From Thermoflexales bacterium (GTDB lineage Bacteria > Chloroflexota > Anaerolineae > Fen-1058), in the NCBI GenBank assembly GCA_016931085.1, contig JAFGFO010000010.1:1-12272 (forward strand): a stretch of DNA of 12,272 bases, written 5' to 3'. Below, piece after piece: positions 1 to 9,700 of this stretch. Made by a program: the position numbers and the translations under genes. Each line of letters starts with the position of its first letter. Within the stretch, counting starts at the first letter, position 1. The notes beneath the pieces were generated by a model. The model saw only the letters and a list, made by a program, of their open reading frames with translations. It had not been told where the DNA came from and made no database searches.

Positions 1-1215
<1,215 letters not shown>

Positions 1216-1218
1216 TCA

Positions 1219-1647
1219 ATGAACCGAGACGCCTATACGCTCACAGTGGAGGAGGACCCGGAGCCTGAGGAGGTGGCCCTGGTGATCGAAGGGCTGCGGG
1301 CCTACAATCGCTCGCATGCGGGGGATGACGATCACCGCAAACTGGCGGTCTTTGTGCGAGACGCCCAAGAGCGGATCGTGGGTGGCCTGCTGGGCGATAC
1401 CTACTGGGGTTGGCTGGGCGTCAGCATCCTGTGGATCGAAGAGAGCCATCGCCGCCAGGGACACGGAAGAGCACTGCTGGTGGCGGCCGAGCGAGAGGCC
1501 GTGCAGCGCGGCTGCCAGTACGCCCACCTGGACACGATGAGCTTCCAGGCGATCGGGTTTTATCAAAAGCTTGGCTACCGCCTGTACGGCGAGCTGCACG
1601 ACATGCCCGCCGGCCACAGCCGCTATTTCCTGTGGAAGGAACTCTAG
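1219..1647 (+). CDS. GNAT-family N-acetyltransferase
   Basis: A 142-residue protein with a single GNAT fold, which moves an acetyl group from acetyl-CoA to an amine; the substrate cannot be told. The acetyl-CoA pyrophosphate loop is visible as RRQGHGRAL (about residues 78-86), preceded by the beta-4 strand VSILWIEESH. The C-terminal AIGFYQKLGYRLYGEL (about 111-126) is the usual motif B 'FY.k.GF' segment. The ATG lies 3 nt after the malic enzyme stop. No good Shine-Dalgarno is separable from the upstream coding sequence, so translation may be coupled to the malic enzyme. The stop codon TAG is part of a hairpin shared with the convergent sucD gene. The family call is firm; no functional link to malate metabolism can be shown. 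Confidence 0.9.
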   Translation: MNRDAYTLTVEEDPEPEEVALVIEGLRAYNRSHAGDDDHRKLAVFVRDAQERIVGGLLGDTYWGWLGVSILWIEESHRRQGHGRALLVAAEREAVQRGCQYAHLDTMSFQAIGFYQKLGYRLYGELHDMPAGHSRYFLWKEL

Positions 1648-1672
1648 CTGCCGGCGCCCTTGTCGGCAGCTA
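1645..1672. terminator. Shared hairpin between convergent genes, both stop codons in the stem
   Basis: Perfect 9-bp inverted repeat TAGCTGCCG (1645-1653) / CGGCAGCTA (1664-1672) with a 10-nt loop. The left arm begins with the TAG stop of the GNAT gene and the right arm is the complement of the TAG stop of sucD. It is followed by CTCTTTC on the plus strand, a weak T-rich tail. The position between converging genes with only 22 nt of spacer suggests a bidirectional terminator; the weak U tract keeps confidence moderate. Confidence 0.55.
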
Positions 1673-2544
1673 CTCTTTCACGGCCTCGGCCAGCAAATAG
1701 GGCAATTCCTCGGGGTGGCGCGCCACGCGCACGCCGGCGGCCTCCAGGGCCTTGATCTTGCCCTCGGCCGTGCCGGCGCCGCCTTCGATGATTGCCCCGG
1801 CGTGCCCCATGCGCTTGCCGGGAGGCGCGGTGCGCCCGGCGATAAAACTGACCACCGGCTTGCTCATCTTGAGACGGATAAAATCGGCTGCCTTTTCCTC
1901 GTCCGAGCCGCCAATTTCGCCGATCATGATGACCGCGTCGGTGCCCCCATCGTCCTCGAACATGCGCAGCACATCGGTAAAGTTGGTGCCGTTGATCGGG
2001 TCGCCGCCAATGCCCACGCACGTGCTTTGGCCCATGCCGCGCATGGTCAAGGCATACACGACCTCGTAGGTCAACGTGCCGCTGCGGCTGACGATGCCGA
2101 TGCTGCCCTGGATCGTGATGTGCCCCGGGATGATGCCCACCTTGCACTCGCCCGGCGTGATGATGCCAGGGCAGTTGGGGCCTAGCAGGCGAGCGCCTTT
2201 GACGTCCAGGTAGGCTCGGACGCGGATCATGTCCAGCACCGGCACTCCCTCCGTGATGCACACGATGAACGGGAGGCCAGCGTCGGCCGCCTCCAGGATA
2301 GCGTCGGGCGCAAAACGCGCCGGGACGTAAATGACCGACGCGTTCGCGCCGGTGGCCTCGACGGCCTCTTTGACCGTGTCGAACACCGGCACTTTATCCC
2401 CAACGACCCATAACCCTCCCTTGCCGGGCGTGACGCCGCCGACGACGTTTGTGCCGTACTCGATCATCTGCTGGGTGTGAAATTCACCCTCTCGACCTGT
2501 GATGCCCTGGACGAGCAGGCGCGTGTTTTTATCGACTAGGATGC

Positions 2545-2548
<4 letters not shown>
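1670..2548 (-). CDS. sucD: Succinate--CoA ligase (ADP/GDP-forming) alpha subunit
   Basis: Alpha subunit of succinyl-CoA synthetase, the TCA-cycle enzyme that interconverts succinyl-CoA + NDP + phosphate and succinate + NTP + CoA. It has 292 residues, the usual length. The N-terminal CoA-binding Rossmann domain shows [18 protein letters not shown] (about 11-28) and [11 protein letters not shown] (about 35-45). [13 protein letters not shown] lies at about 122-134. The phosphorylated active-site histidine is H249 in [18 protein letters not shown]. The ATG overlaps the sucC stop codon (ATGA, 2545-2548), so translation is coupled; an ACGGAGA ribosome binding site lies just upstream inside sucC. 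Convergent with the GNAT gene, with the stop codon inside the shared hairpin. The sequence is complete and no catalytic residue seems lost. Confidence 0.97.
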
Positions 2549-3795
<1,247 letters not shown>

Positions 3796-3845
3796 GCTTT
3801 CCCCCCTTTATCACCATTGTCGTGCACGTAAGCTCTGATACCACC

Positions 3846-3874
3846 AGCATAATGCAATTTCTCGTTTTGCGCAA
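3846..3874 (-). promoter_or_regulatory. Putative sigma70-type promoter of sucCD
   Basis: Read on the minus strand, TTGCGC (3874-3869) is followed after 17 nt by TATGCT (3851-3846). Transcription would start near 3839, giving a leader of about 43 nt. That leader ends with AAAGGGGGG, a few bases before the sucC ATG at 3795. Matches to consensus are 3/6 and 4/6, with optimal spacing. Confidence 0.4.
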
Positions 3875-3900
3875 GCGACCCTGTTTTTTTTCAAATGTTG

Positions 3901-3906
3901 TATAAT
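3901..3906 (+). promoter_or_regulatory. Consensus -10 box for the DUF11 gene
   Basis: A perfect TATAAT in an AT-rich island between divergent genes. I see no convincing -35 box at 16-18 nt upstream (ACCCTG), but a T tract (3883-3891) lies just upstream. Transcription would start near 3913, leaving a leader of about 145 nt before the ATG at 4059. Confidence 0.45.
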
Positions 3907-3921
3907 AGTAAATACCACGCC

Positions 3922-4040
3922 TACTGGTGTTAGCCGTAGGAGCACCCTCCGGGCCCGATGCTCGGCGCGGCATCGCGCCTGGGACGGCTCTCCTGCACTG
4001 TGTGACTTTCAGACGTGCTCTGAAAGCCCTCGGACCAATT
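3922..4040 (+). promoter_or_regulatory. Structured 5' leader of the DUF11 gene
   Basis: The leader contains several exact complementary segments. AGCCGT (3932-3937) pairs ACGGCT (3984-3989). AGGAG (3938-3942) pairs CTCCT (3990-3994), and the two helices interleave as a pseudoknot would. GGCGCG/CGCGCC (3964-3969/3974-3979) has a 4-nt loop, and CTTTCAGA/TCTGAAAG (4006-4013/4019-4026) a 5-nt loop. TGGT (3925-3928) with ACCA (4034-4037) could close the whole. I do not recognise it as a known riboswitch class. It could be a cis-regulatory RNA or an mRNA-stability element. Confidence 0.4.
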
Positions 4041-4058
4041 TGTAACGAAGGAGGTAAA

Positions 4059-6875
4059 ATGAACACTTTGACACGCCACTTGGTTTCTGGCTTAGGCCGC
4101 CTGGGACTCGTTCTCACGAGCGGCATGGTGATGATTGTGGCCGTGCTGCTTGCGCTGATCAGCGCTTCCCAGGTCGTGCGCGCCGGCCCCATCCCGCCGC
4201 CGGCAGGTTATCCCAAGCTCATTACCTCGATCAAAAGCGTGACGCCCACCCTGGCCCCCACCGGCGGGGTGACGCTCCATTACGCCATCGAAATTCGCAA
4301 CACCGGCGCTTACACTGCCATCAGCACGACGCTGACTGACCGTCTCCCCGAGCACACGAGCTACAATGGGGATGCGCACGCCAGCGTCTCTTCCACCATC
4401 GCCTTCACCGGCGGGGTTCTGGCCTGGACCGGTGACATCGGCTTTGACTCGACCGTCGTGCTCAACTTTAGCGTCAGCCTGTCCCCGGCCTTCAGCGGCA
4501 CGCTGCGCAATACGGCCGTCATCAGCCATCCCTTGATTGCTCGCCCGATCAGCGCGACGGCCGAGACCGTCGTCACCAACTTGCCCATTCTGGCCATCGC
4601 TAAAAGCTCCGTGCCGTCTAAACCAGGCCCCGGCAAGCCGCTGACCTATACCCTCGTCGTCGCCAACCAGGGCCAGCCGGCGGCTAATTTGCCCATTACC
4701 GTCACCGACCGGCTGCCGCTGAGTACGAGCTTGCGTAGCCTTGGCCCAGACGGCGTGACCAACCCGGTCAGCAACGTCGTGACCTGGACGCGCCGCGTCA
4801 CGCTCGAATTGGGCCAGACGACGTCCTTCACCTTTAGTGTGGACGTGGACGACGTGCCGAGTGGGACGGTGATCGCAAACGTTGCTTATCAAGTCGCCAG
4901 CTCGGTGGGAATCACGAGCGGCGAGTTGTACACTGTCACCGTGATTGACCCCATCTTTTCGCTCTCCAAGCACACCTGGCCTGACCCGCCCGGCTCCAAT
5001 CGCGACATGACCTACACCTTGACGCTGCTCAACGCAGGCTCGCTGGCGACGAAGCTGGTCATCACCGACCGGATACCGGCTTGGGTGAGTTACACCCACG
5101 GCGGAACGAGGGTGGGAAACGTCGTTTCGTGGACGCTGCCCAGCCTGGACACCGGCGAATCAGCCGAGTTTAGCTACACCGTCACCATCAGCGACATCAT
5201 GAATATCCCCATCGTCAACGATAACTACTGGGTATGCAGTGCTGAGGATGTCTGCCGGTCCGGCCGTGTGCTGACCAGTGTCGTGCAGGGGCCTACTTTC
5301 GAGGCCTTTGCCATACTCGATCCAATCGCCAAGAAGCCGGGTGGCGGCGGCGGGCCGGTCACGCCGACGCTGGTCGTGCGTAACCTTGGCCCAGGCAACG
5401 CGATTCAAGCGATGGCCTTGCTGCAATTCGGCCGCATCAGCGTAAGCGCCAACGATCTGTATGCGGCCCCGGCTATCGGTACGCCCTCGCCTTTCCCGCG
5501 TGGCCCTGCTTGCGGTGACAAGTGTGTTTCGTATGTTTGGGTGGGAGACCTGGCTTATGGAGACACGATCACCTTTACTACCGTTGATGCTCAGTCTACC
5601 ATCGGCGGTGAAGAAGGCACCCTCTACACAGCCACGGTGGTCATCACCGACGAGATGAGCAATATGACGACAGCACCTGTCACCGGCACCGCTATTGGCA
5701 AGGTCACTCACCTGGCCAACCTGATCCCAACCAAGTCCGCGCCGCCGGTCATTGGCCGCGGGCAGCTGTTGACTTATACCATCGACGTCTGGAACAGTGG
5801 TCTGTCTAATGACGTGCCGCCTTATCCGATGTTGTGGGATGTGATACCTTTGAGCGTAACAGTGGTGAGCATCAGCGATGGCGGCCAGATTATCCCTGGG
5901 TCTGCCATGCTGCCCAGGCCTTACATTTCGTGGACGCTGCCGGCCTTTTCAACCGGCGATCACGTTAAACGCACGTTCACCGTGCGCGTAGATAGCGACC
6001 TGGTAAGCGGCACGCAGATTCTTAACGACAACTATCGTGTGCTCTGGAATGAGAACGATCCCACTTACACCGGCATCCTTTCGAAAACCGGGCAGACGGT
6101 GACGACCACGGTCTTGGAAGTAGGGCTGATCGCCTCGTTCAAAGAGGTCTCGCCGGCTTTGGCGCTGCCCGGACCGGACAATCTCCTAACCTATAGCCTG
6201 TACATCTCCAACTCGAGCTTGCTGCCGCTGAGCGGCGTCACCGTTCAGGACGCGCTGCCATGGGAGGTCAGCACCTACCAGCGCGACGCGATCGCCAGCG
6301 CGGGACAAATCGTCAGCGATATCGTCAGTCTGCGCTGGACAGGCAGCGTCGGCGCGTTGTCGTTCCAGGTCGTCACGCTCAGCGTGCGGGTCGACCCGAA
6401 CTATAGCGGTCCTGTCACGAACACGGCCGTGATCAGCCATCCCAGCTTGCTGGAAGTTGTGACTGTCCATGCCGTCGCTTATATCACCGATCGCCCCGTG
6501 CTGTTCATCACCAAATCGGCCTCGCCTGACCCGGCCAAGCGGGACGGCGATCTGGTTTACACGCTGCGCGTGGTCAACTTGGGCCAGCAGGCGACGGGCT
6601 TGGTCATCACCGACGTGGTCCCGGCCGGCGTCGAGTACGTCGCCGGCGGTGAGTTGGTAGGCAACCAGGTGCGTTGGGAGGCCCCGGTACTCAAGCCTGG
6701 TGAAAGCCGCCGGTTTGCTTTCCAGGTCAAGGTGGGTTCCGTCCTCCAGATCGTCAATGGCCTGTATGGCGTCACATGCGCCGAGGGGGTGACCGCCCTG
6801 GGCAAGCCGCTGATCACGCTCGTCAGGGGAGGAAGGTACGGGATCTATCTGCCGGTCATCATGAAATTGTGGTAA
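4059..6875 (+). CDS. Secreted multi-domain DUF11-repeat protein
   Basis: A 938-residue exported protein. The start at 4059 is chosen because AAGGAGGT (4048-4055) sits just before it and a signal peptide follows at once; the frame is open further upstream (to 3927), but that part reads through the leader. The signal peptide has basic residues R6, H7 and R14, a hydrophobic stretch at about 22-36, and likely cleavage after VRA (A42). The rest is beta-rich repeats of the DUF11 / B_ant_repeat type, with signatures such as 'LTYTLVVANQG' and 'ITVTDRLP'. Rough borders are 54-174, 176-297, 299-412, 414-545 (divergent), 550-686, 690-810 and 812-925. Cysteine pairs C393/C399 and C485/C489 may form disulfides. 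There is no LPXTG, transmembrane anchor or catalytic domain; the C-terminus is RYGIYLPVIMKLW. Such proteins are usually surface or adhesive structures, but the role here is inferred only. Confidence 0.9.
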   Translation: MNTLTRHLVSGLGRLGLVLTSGMVMIVAVLLALISASQVVRAGPIPPPAGYPKLITSIKSVTPTLAPTGGVTLHYAIEIRNTGAYTAISTTLTDRLPEHTSYNGDAHASVSSTIAFTGGVLAWTGDIGFDSTVVLNFSVSLSPAFSGTLRNTAVISHPLIARPISATAETVVTNLPILAIAKSSVPSKPGPGKPLTYTLVVANQGQPAANLPITVTDRLPLSTSLRSLGPDGVTNPVSNVVTWTRRVTLELGQTTSFTFSVDVDDVPSGTVIANVAYQVASSVGITSGELYTVTVIDPIFSLSKHTWPDPPGSNRDMTYTLTLLNAGSLATKLVITDRIPAWVSYTHGGTRVGNVVSWTLPSLDTGESAEFSYTVTISDIMNIPIVNDNYWVCSAEDVCRSGRVLTSVVQGPTFEAFAILDPIAKKPGGGGGPVTPTLVVRNLGPGNAIQAMALLQFGRISVSANDLYAAPAIGTPSPFPRGPACGDKCVSYVWVGDLAYGDTITFTTVDAQSTIGGEEGTLYTATVVITDEMSNMTTAPVTGTAIGKVTHLANLIPTKSAPPVIGRGQLLTYTIDVWNSGLSNDVPPYPMLWDVIPLSVTVVSISDGGQIIPGSAMLPRPYISWTLPAFSTGDHVKRTFTVRVDSDLVSGTQILNDNYRVLWNENDPTYTGILSKTGQTVTTTVLEVGLIASFKEVSPALALPGPDNLLTYSLYISNSSLLPLSGVTVQDALPWEVSTYQRDAIASAGQIVSDIVSLRWTGSVGALSFQVVTLSVRVDPNYSGPVTNTAVISHPSLLEVVTVHAVAYITDRPVLFITKSASPDPAKRDGDLVYTLRVVNLGQQATGLVITDVVPAGVEYVAGGELVGNQVRWEAPVLKPGESRRFAFQVKVGSVLQIVNGLYGVTCAEGVTALGKPLITLVRGGRYGIYLPVIMKLW

Positions 6876-6897
6876 GCTCATCTGTGTGATGGGCTGG

Positions 6898-6936
6898 GCC
6901 GGGTGCCAGTCGCCTCCGAGGTAGCTGGCACCCGGC
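6898..6936 (+). terminator. Long hairpin after the DUF11 gene
   Basis: GCCGGGTGCCAG (6898-6909) and CTGGCACCCGGC (6925-6936) are exact reverse complements. Inside them, CCT/AGG (6913-6915/6919-6921) continues the stem around the loop CCG, with two G-U wobbles and one mismatch. The wobbles favour folding of the plus-strand RNA, fitting a terminator for the DUF11 gene that ends at 6875. Only a short TTGCTT follows, so it could instead be a dispersed palindromic repeat or a bidirectional end for the convergent permease gene. Confidence 0.55.
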
Positions 6937-6949
6937 TTGCTTCACGACT

Positions 6950-9355
6950 CTATTCGTAGCTCAGCGCCTCTCGCACGGTCAGGCGAGTCGCATTCCAGGC
7001 TGGCAGCCCGCTGGCCAGGGCAGCGATCGCCAACGCCAGCAATAACCAGGTCCAGACGCCGCGCAAGCCAAAGGTAAAGTCCAAAGGGAGGCCCACCATG
7101 GCGCTGCCCACGCCCGAATTCAATGCCAATGTAAGCGGTATGGACAAGGGCACAGCCAGACCCCAACTGAGCAAGCTGACGAACATGCCCTCTACCATGA
7201 CCAGGCGCAAGATAGCGCCATCCCTGGCCCCGGTGGCGCGCATAACCCCGATCTCGCGGCGGCGCTCCATCACGTTCATGCTCATGGCGCCCGTCAATCC
7301 CATCCCCCCGACGATGGCAACCAGTACGGCCATGACCAACAGAAAATACACCAACACGTCGTACGACATGCCCAGCCGCCGCAGCCAGTCCGCACCCCCG
7401 ATGATCTCTGCCAGTTGGAGGCCATTTTCCTGGAATAGGACTTCCAACCCTTTGGCCAGGCGCGCTTGCGCTTGGGGATCGTGAGATGAAGCGATAACAC
7501 GCACGTTGCTCACACGGCCTGATTCGTTCAGCAAGCGCGAAAGATAATCATTGTTGACGTACACCCAGGTTTGGTTGATGGTCATGCCAAGCTTGTAGAT
7601 GCCGACGATGCGCCAGGGGTATTCGCGGTCACGAATTTTCGTGACGATCGTGTCGCCCAGGCGTAAGTCCGGCCGTGCCTTGAGCAGCCGGGTGTCGATG
7701 ACGATGGCATTCTCGTCACCCGCCGCCAGCCAACGCCCGGCCAGCACGATGGGCTTGACCAGGCTAGAACCGCTCGGCGGCGCGATAAAGATGATCTCCT
7801 CGGCGCTCTGGCGGTCCGGGGCGAGGAGCTGCCCGGCTTGGTAGCCCCACCCCTCGATGGCCGTGACACCGTCAACGTCCTCGACCAGGGCCTGCACCCG
7901 ATCGAGCCGGTAGGGCTGGTTAAAGGTCACGTTGACGTCGGCCAGGTAGTAGCCTCGCAGCTCGGCCAGAGCTCCGTTGATGGCTGCCCACAGGTTGAAT
8001 ACGCCGATAAAAACTGCCCCACCCAGCGTCAGCGTAAAAAGCGTCAAGGCCAGCCGGGTCTTGCGGCGGAAGGTGTTTCGCAGCGAGATGAGGAGTGGGC
8101 GCGAAAGAAAACGCAGCCTCTCCACCAGGCGATCTACCCAACTGGCGCCAAAGAGCCCCTTGCCCAGGCCATAATTGCTGATCGCCTCGCGAACGCTCGT
8201 GCGGGTTCCATTCCACACCGGGACCAACGCCGCGGCGGATGGGACGATCAAGGCGATCGCTGCCTGCAAAACGACCGCCGGGGTGGAGAATCGAAACGCG
8301 GCCACGTCGAAATTGAGCCACGTACCCAGGCCTTTGGCCACACCGTAGCCGGCCAGCGCGGCCGGCCCTACCGCCACCAAAAAGGCCAGGCCGCCCAAAA
8401 CGAGCACCAAGACGAGGTACATCCCCATGAGCTGGTGCTGGCAGCCGCCAATTGCCTTCATGATCCCGATAGCGCGAATGTGTTGGCTGAGCAGCGCGTT
8501 GATGATGTTGACGACCAGGAAGGTGCTGAGCAGGACGGCCATCACCCCCAAAACACTCAAAATGGCCACGATGGCTTGGAACATGTCCTTGACATAATGC
8601 CGGCCGGGATGGTAGACGAGGGCCCGGTAAACCTTTTGCCGGCTGGCTTCGAGCTTGTCGCTCACGGCCTGGGCCACCGCTGTGACGTGGACGGTGTCGG
8701 TGCGTTTTTCCTTGACCGTCAGATAAACGATATTGGCGTCTGGCGTGCCGCCCAGCCACTCGATCGTGGCTGAATTCACGTAGGCGGAAAGCGGCATCCC
8801 AAAATCAGCCGGGATGGCGTTCACGTCGTGCACGATAGCCGCCACTTTCAAGCTGCGCTTTTTCCCATCGGCCAACTCCACCGTGATGGCGCCGCCCGGC
8901 TCCACCGGCAAGCTGGTCAGCGCCGAGCGATCCAGGTATACCTCACGCTCTCGCAGAGGCGGAAAGCCATCGGCGGCATACTCCCCGGCGCTGACGAGCC
9001 GGAGACGGTCGATGCGCATCTCGTCGGGGATAGGAATAGCCATCAACTGGATGCGTAGCTTGCCCTTGGCCGTCGATACTTGGGCCGTCACGCTGCTGCG
9101 GCCTTCTGCCCACTCCACGCCGGGCACGCGCCGGAGGGAGCTGAGCAGCTCTTTGGGGAAAGGGTCGCAGTACAGGATGGCCGCGTGGCCGTTGGCACCG
9201 GCATAATCCGCGTCCATATCGTGCATGGCAATGTCGCCGATCGTGACGTTGAATCCCACCGAAAAGAGGCCAACTGCAATGGTGATGATCATCAATATAG
9301 ACCGAAGTGGGTCGGCCCATAGGTCGGCGAGGACTTTATGCCAACGCGTGTCCAT
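6950..9355 (-). CDS. ABC transporter permease, MacB/FtsX type with two permease modules
   Basis: An 801-residue inner-membrane protein with about eight membrane segments (roughly 18-38, 263-286, 311-333, 358-380, 435-457, 667-690, 718-745 and 768-788). Two extracytoplasmic domains (about 39-255 and 458-660) have the MacB periplasmic-core layout. Each FtsX-like half ends in the same motif: WNGTRTSVREAISNYG (about 381-396) and WNATRLTVREALSYE (about 787-801). The coupling motifs QHIRAIGIMKAIGG (about 291-304) and MERRREIGVMRATGA (about 696-710) also repeat. Such permeases pair with a LolD/MacB-type ATPase to move lipids, lipoproteins, peptides or drugs, or to drive envelope mechanotransmission. 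No ATPase gene is in the window. GGGGAGG (minus strand, 9365-9359) precedes the ATG. A truncated regulator gene overlaps the start by 20 nt and shares its promoter. The substrate is unknown. Confidence 0.93.
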   Translation of the reverse strand: MDTRWHKVLADLWADPLRSILMIITIAVGLFSVGFNVTIGDIAMHDMDADYAGANGHAAILYCDPFPKELLSSLRRVPGVEWAEGRSSVTAQVSTAKGKLRIQLMAIPIPDEMRIDRLRLVSAGEYAADGFPPLREREVYLDRSALTSLPVEPGGAITVELADGKKRSLKVAAIVHDVNAIPADFGMPLSAYVNSATIEWLGGTPDANIVYLTVKEKRTDTVHVTAVAQAVSDKLEASRQKVYRALVYHPGRHYVKDMFQAIVAILSVLGVMAVLLSTFLVVNIINALLSQHIRAIGIMKAIGGCQHQLMGMYLVLVLVLGGLAFLVAVGPAALAGYGVAKGLGTWLNFDVAAFRFSTPAVVLQAAIALIVPSAAALVPVWNGTRTSVREAISNYGLGKGLFGASWVDRLVERLRFLSRPLLISLRNTFRRKTRLALTLFTLTLGGAVFIGVFNLWAAINGALAELRGYYLADVNVTFNQPYRLDRVQALVEDVDGVTAIEGWGYQAGQLLAPDRQSAEEIIFIAPPSGSSLVKPIVLAGRWLAAGDENAIVIDTRLLKARPDLRLGDTIVTKIRDREYPWRIVGIYKLGMTINQTWVYVNNDYLSRLLNESGRVSNVRVIASSHDPQAQARLAKGLEVLFQENGLQLAEIIGGADWLRRLGMSYDVLVYFLLVMAVLVAIVGGMGLTGAMSMNVMERRREIGVMRATGARDGAILRLVMVEGMFVSLLSWGLAVPLSIPLTLALNSGVGSAMVGLPLDFTFGLRGVWTWLLLALAIAALASGLPAWNATRLTVREALSYE

Positions 9356-9545
9356 CGTCCTCCCCGTTCATCGCTCCAAGGGGGGAGCTCTTGCCAAAGC
9401 CGGCCGGCGCCGGGATTAAAAGAAACGCGCCTTGGCCCAGCCCATCCTCCAGCCTTTGCCACAGGCGCTCGCGCGGCGCCAAGCCCACTCTCGGCCGGGG
9501 ACTGTACAACTTGGTAGATAGTAGATGCAAGTGTTCTTTTATCAT
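9336..9545 (-). pseudogene. Truncated MalT/LAL-type LuxR regulator, N-terminal fragment
   Basis: A 69-residue reading frame starting MIKEHLHLLSTKLYSPRPR and running to IPAPAGFGKSSPL. This is the characteristic N-terminus of large ATP-binding LuxR-family (MalT/LAL) regulators, usually about 850-1000 residues: 'L..TKLy.PRPR..l..R.RL...L..gl' then a Walker A such as 'SAPAGFGKTTL'. K52 and S53 would be the Walker A residues. Similarity stops immediately after Walker A; the last 13 or so residues (GAMNGEDDGHALA) read through the permease ribosome binding site and into the permease start. No helix-turn-helix or TPR part remains in the window. The frame is also open upstream to an ATG at 9587, but that start would lie inside the -35 box. 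Either a gene remnant or a leader reading frame kept for coupling. Confidence 0.65.
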
Positions 9546-9558
9546 GGCCCCTACGCCT

Positions 9559-9587
9559 AGTTTAGCAGATGAGCCTGACAACGTCAA
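9559..9587 (-). promoter_or_regulatory. Promoter for the regulator fragment and ABC permease
   Basis: On the minus strand TTGACG (9587-9582, 5/6 to consensus) and TAAACT (9564-9559, 4/6) are 17 nt apart. Transcription would start near 9552, only about 6 nt before the ATG at 9545. An inverted repeat TTTAGC (9561-9566) / GCTAAA (9588-9593) and a smaller TGAC-aac-GTCA (9576-9586) overlie the promoter and could be an operator. Confidence 0.55.
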
Positions 9588-9603
9588 GCTAAATTTGAGA
9601 GTG

Positions 9604-9612
9604 TGATATAAT
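9604..9612 (+). promoter_or_regulatory. Extended -10 promoter for the small peptide and LysE gene
   Basis: TGATATAAT is a perfect extended -10 box (TGn plus TATAAT at 9607-9612). No -35 box stands at the right distance, as is common for extended -10 promoters. Transcription would begin near 9619-9620, at or next to the ATG of the 26-residue frame. It lies back to back with the minus-strand promoter at 9559-9587. Confidence 0.5.
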
Positions 9613-9619
9613 GAGAGCC

Positions 9620-9700
9620 ATGCTCTATAACAGTGTGCTCGCGCTCATCTTTATCGCGGCTATGAAACAAACCAAGCTGTTCGTGCCGTTCGTGTGGTAG
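9620..9700 (+). CDS. Hypothetical 26-residue hydrophobic peptide, possibly leaderless
   Basis: The frame reads MLYNSVLALIFIAAMKQTKL followed by FVPFVW and a TAG stop: a short hydrophobic segment, a basic KQTK patch and an aromatic end. The ATG at 9620 falls about 7 nt after TATAAT, so an mRNA starting there would be leaderless. An upstream in-frame ATG at 9611 overlaps the -10 box and is unlikely to be transcribed. Its stop is followed by GTGACTG and the GTG start of the LysE gene at 9708, so it may be a leader peptide coupling translation. I recognise no family, and it may be chance. Confidence 0.3.
   Translation: MLYNSVLALIFIAAMKQTKLFVPFVW

Noticed and set aside
3927..4058. Upstream in-frame extension of the DUF11 protein
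   Set aside because: It would place 44 residues of non-signal sequence before a clear signal peptide, and it ignores the AAGGAGGT site at 4048-4055 directly before ATG 4059.
4092..5099. Open frame on the minus strand opposite the DUF11 gene
   Set aside because: Antisense of a repeat protein with a signal peptide and a strong ribosome binding site; no recognisable motif.
7838..8773. Long open frame on the plus strand opposite the ABC permease
   Set aside because: Antisense shadow: low-complexity H/Q/D/R-rich translation with no family motif, fully inside a convincing minus-strand membrane protein gene.
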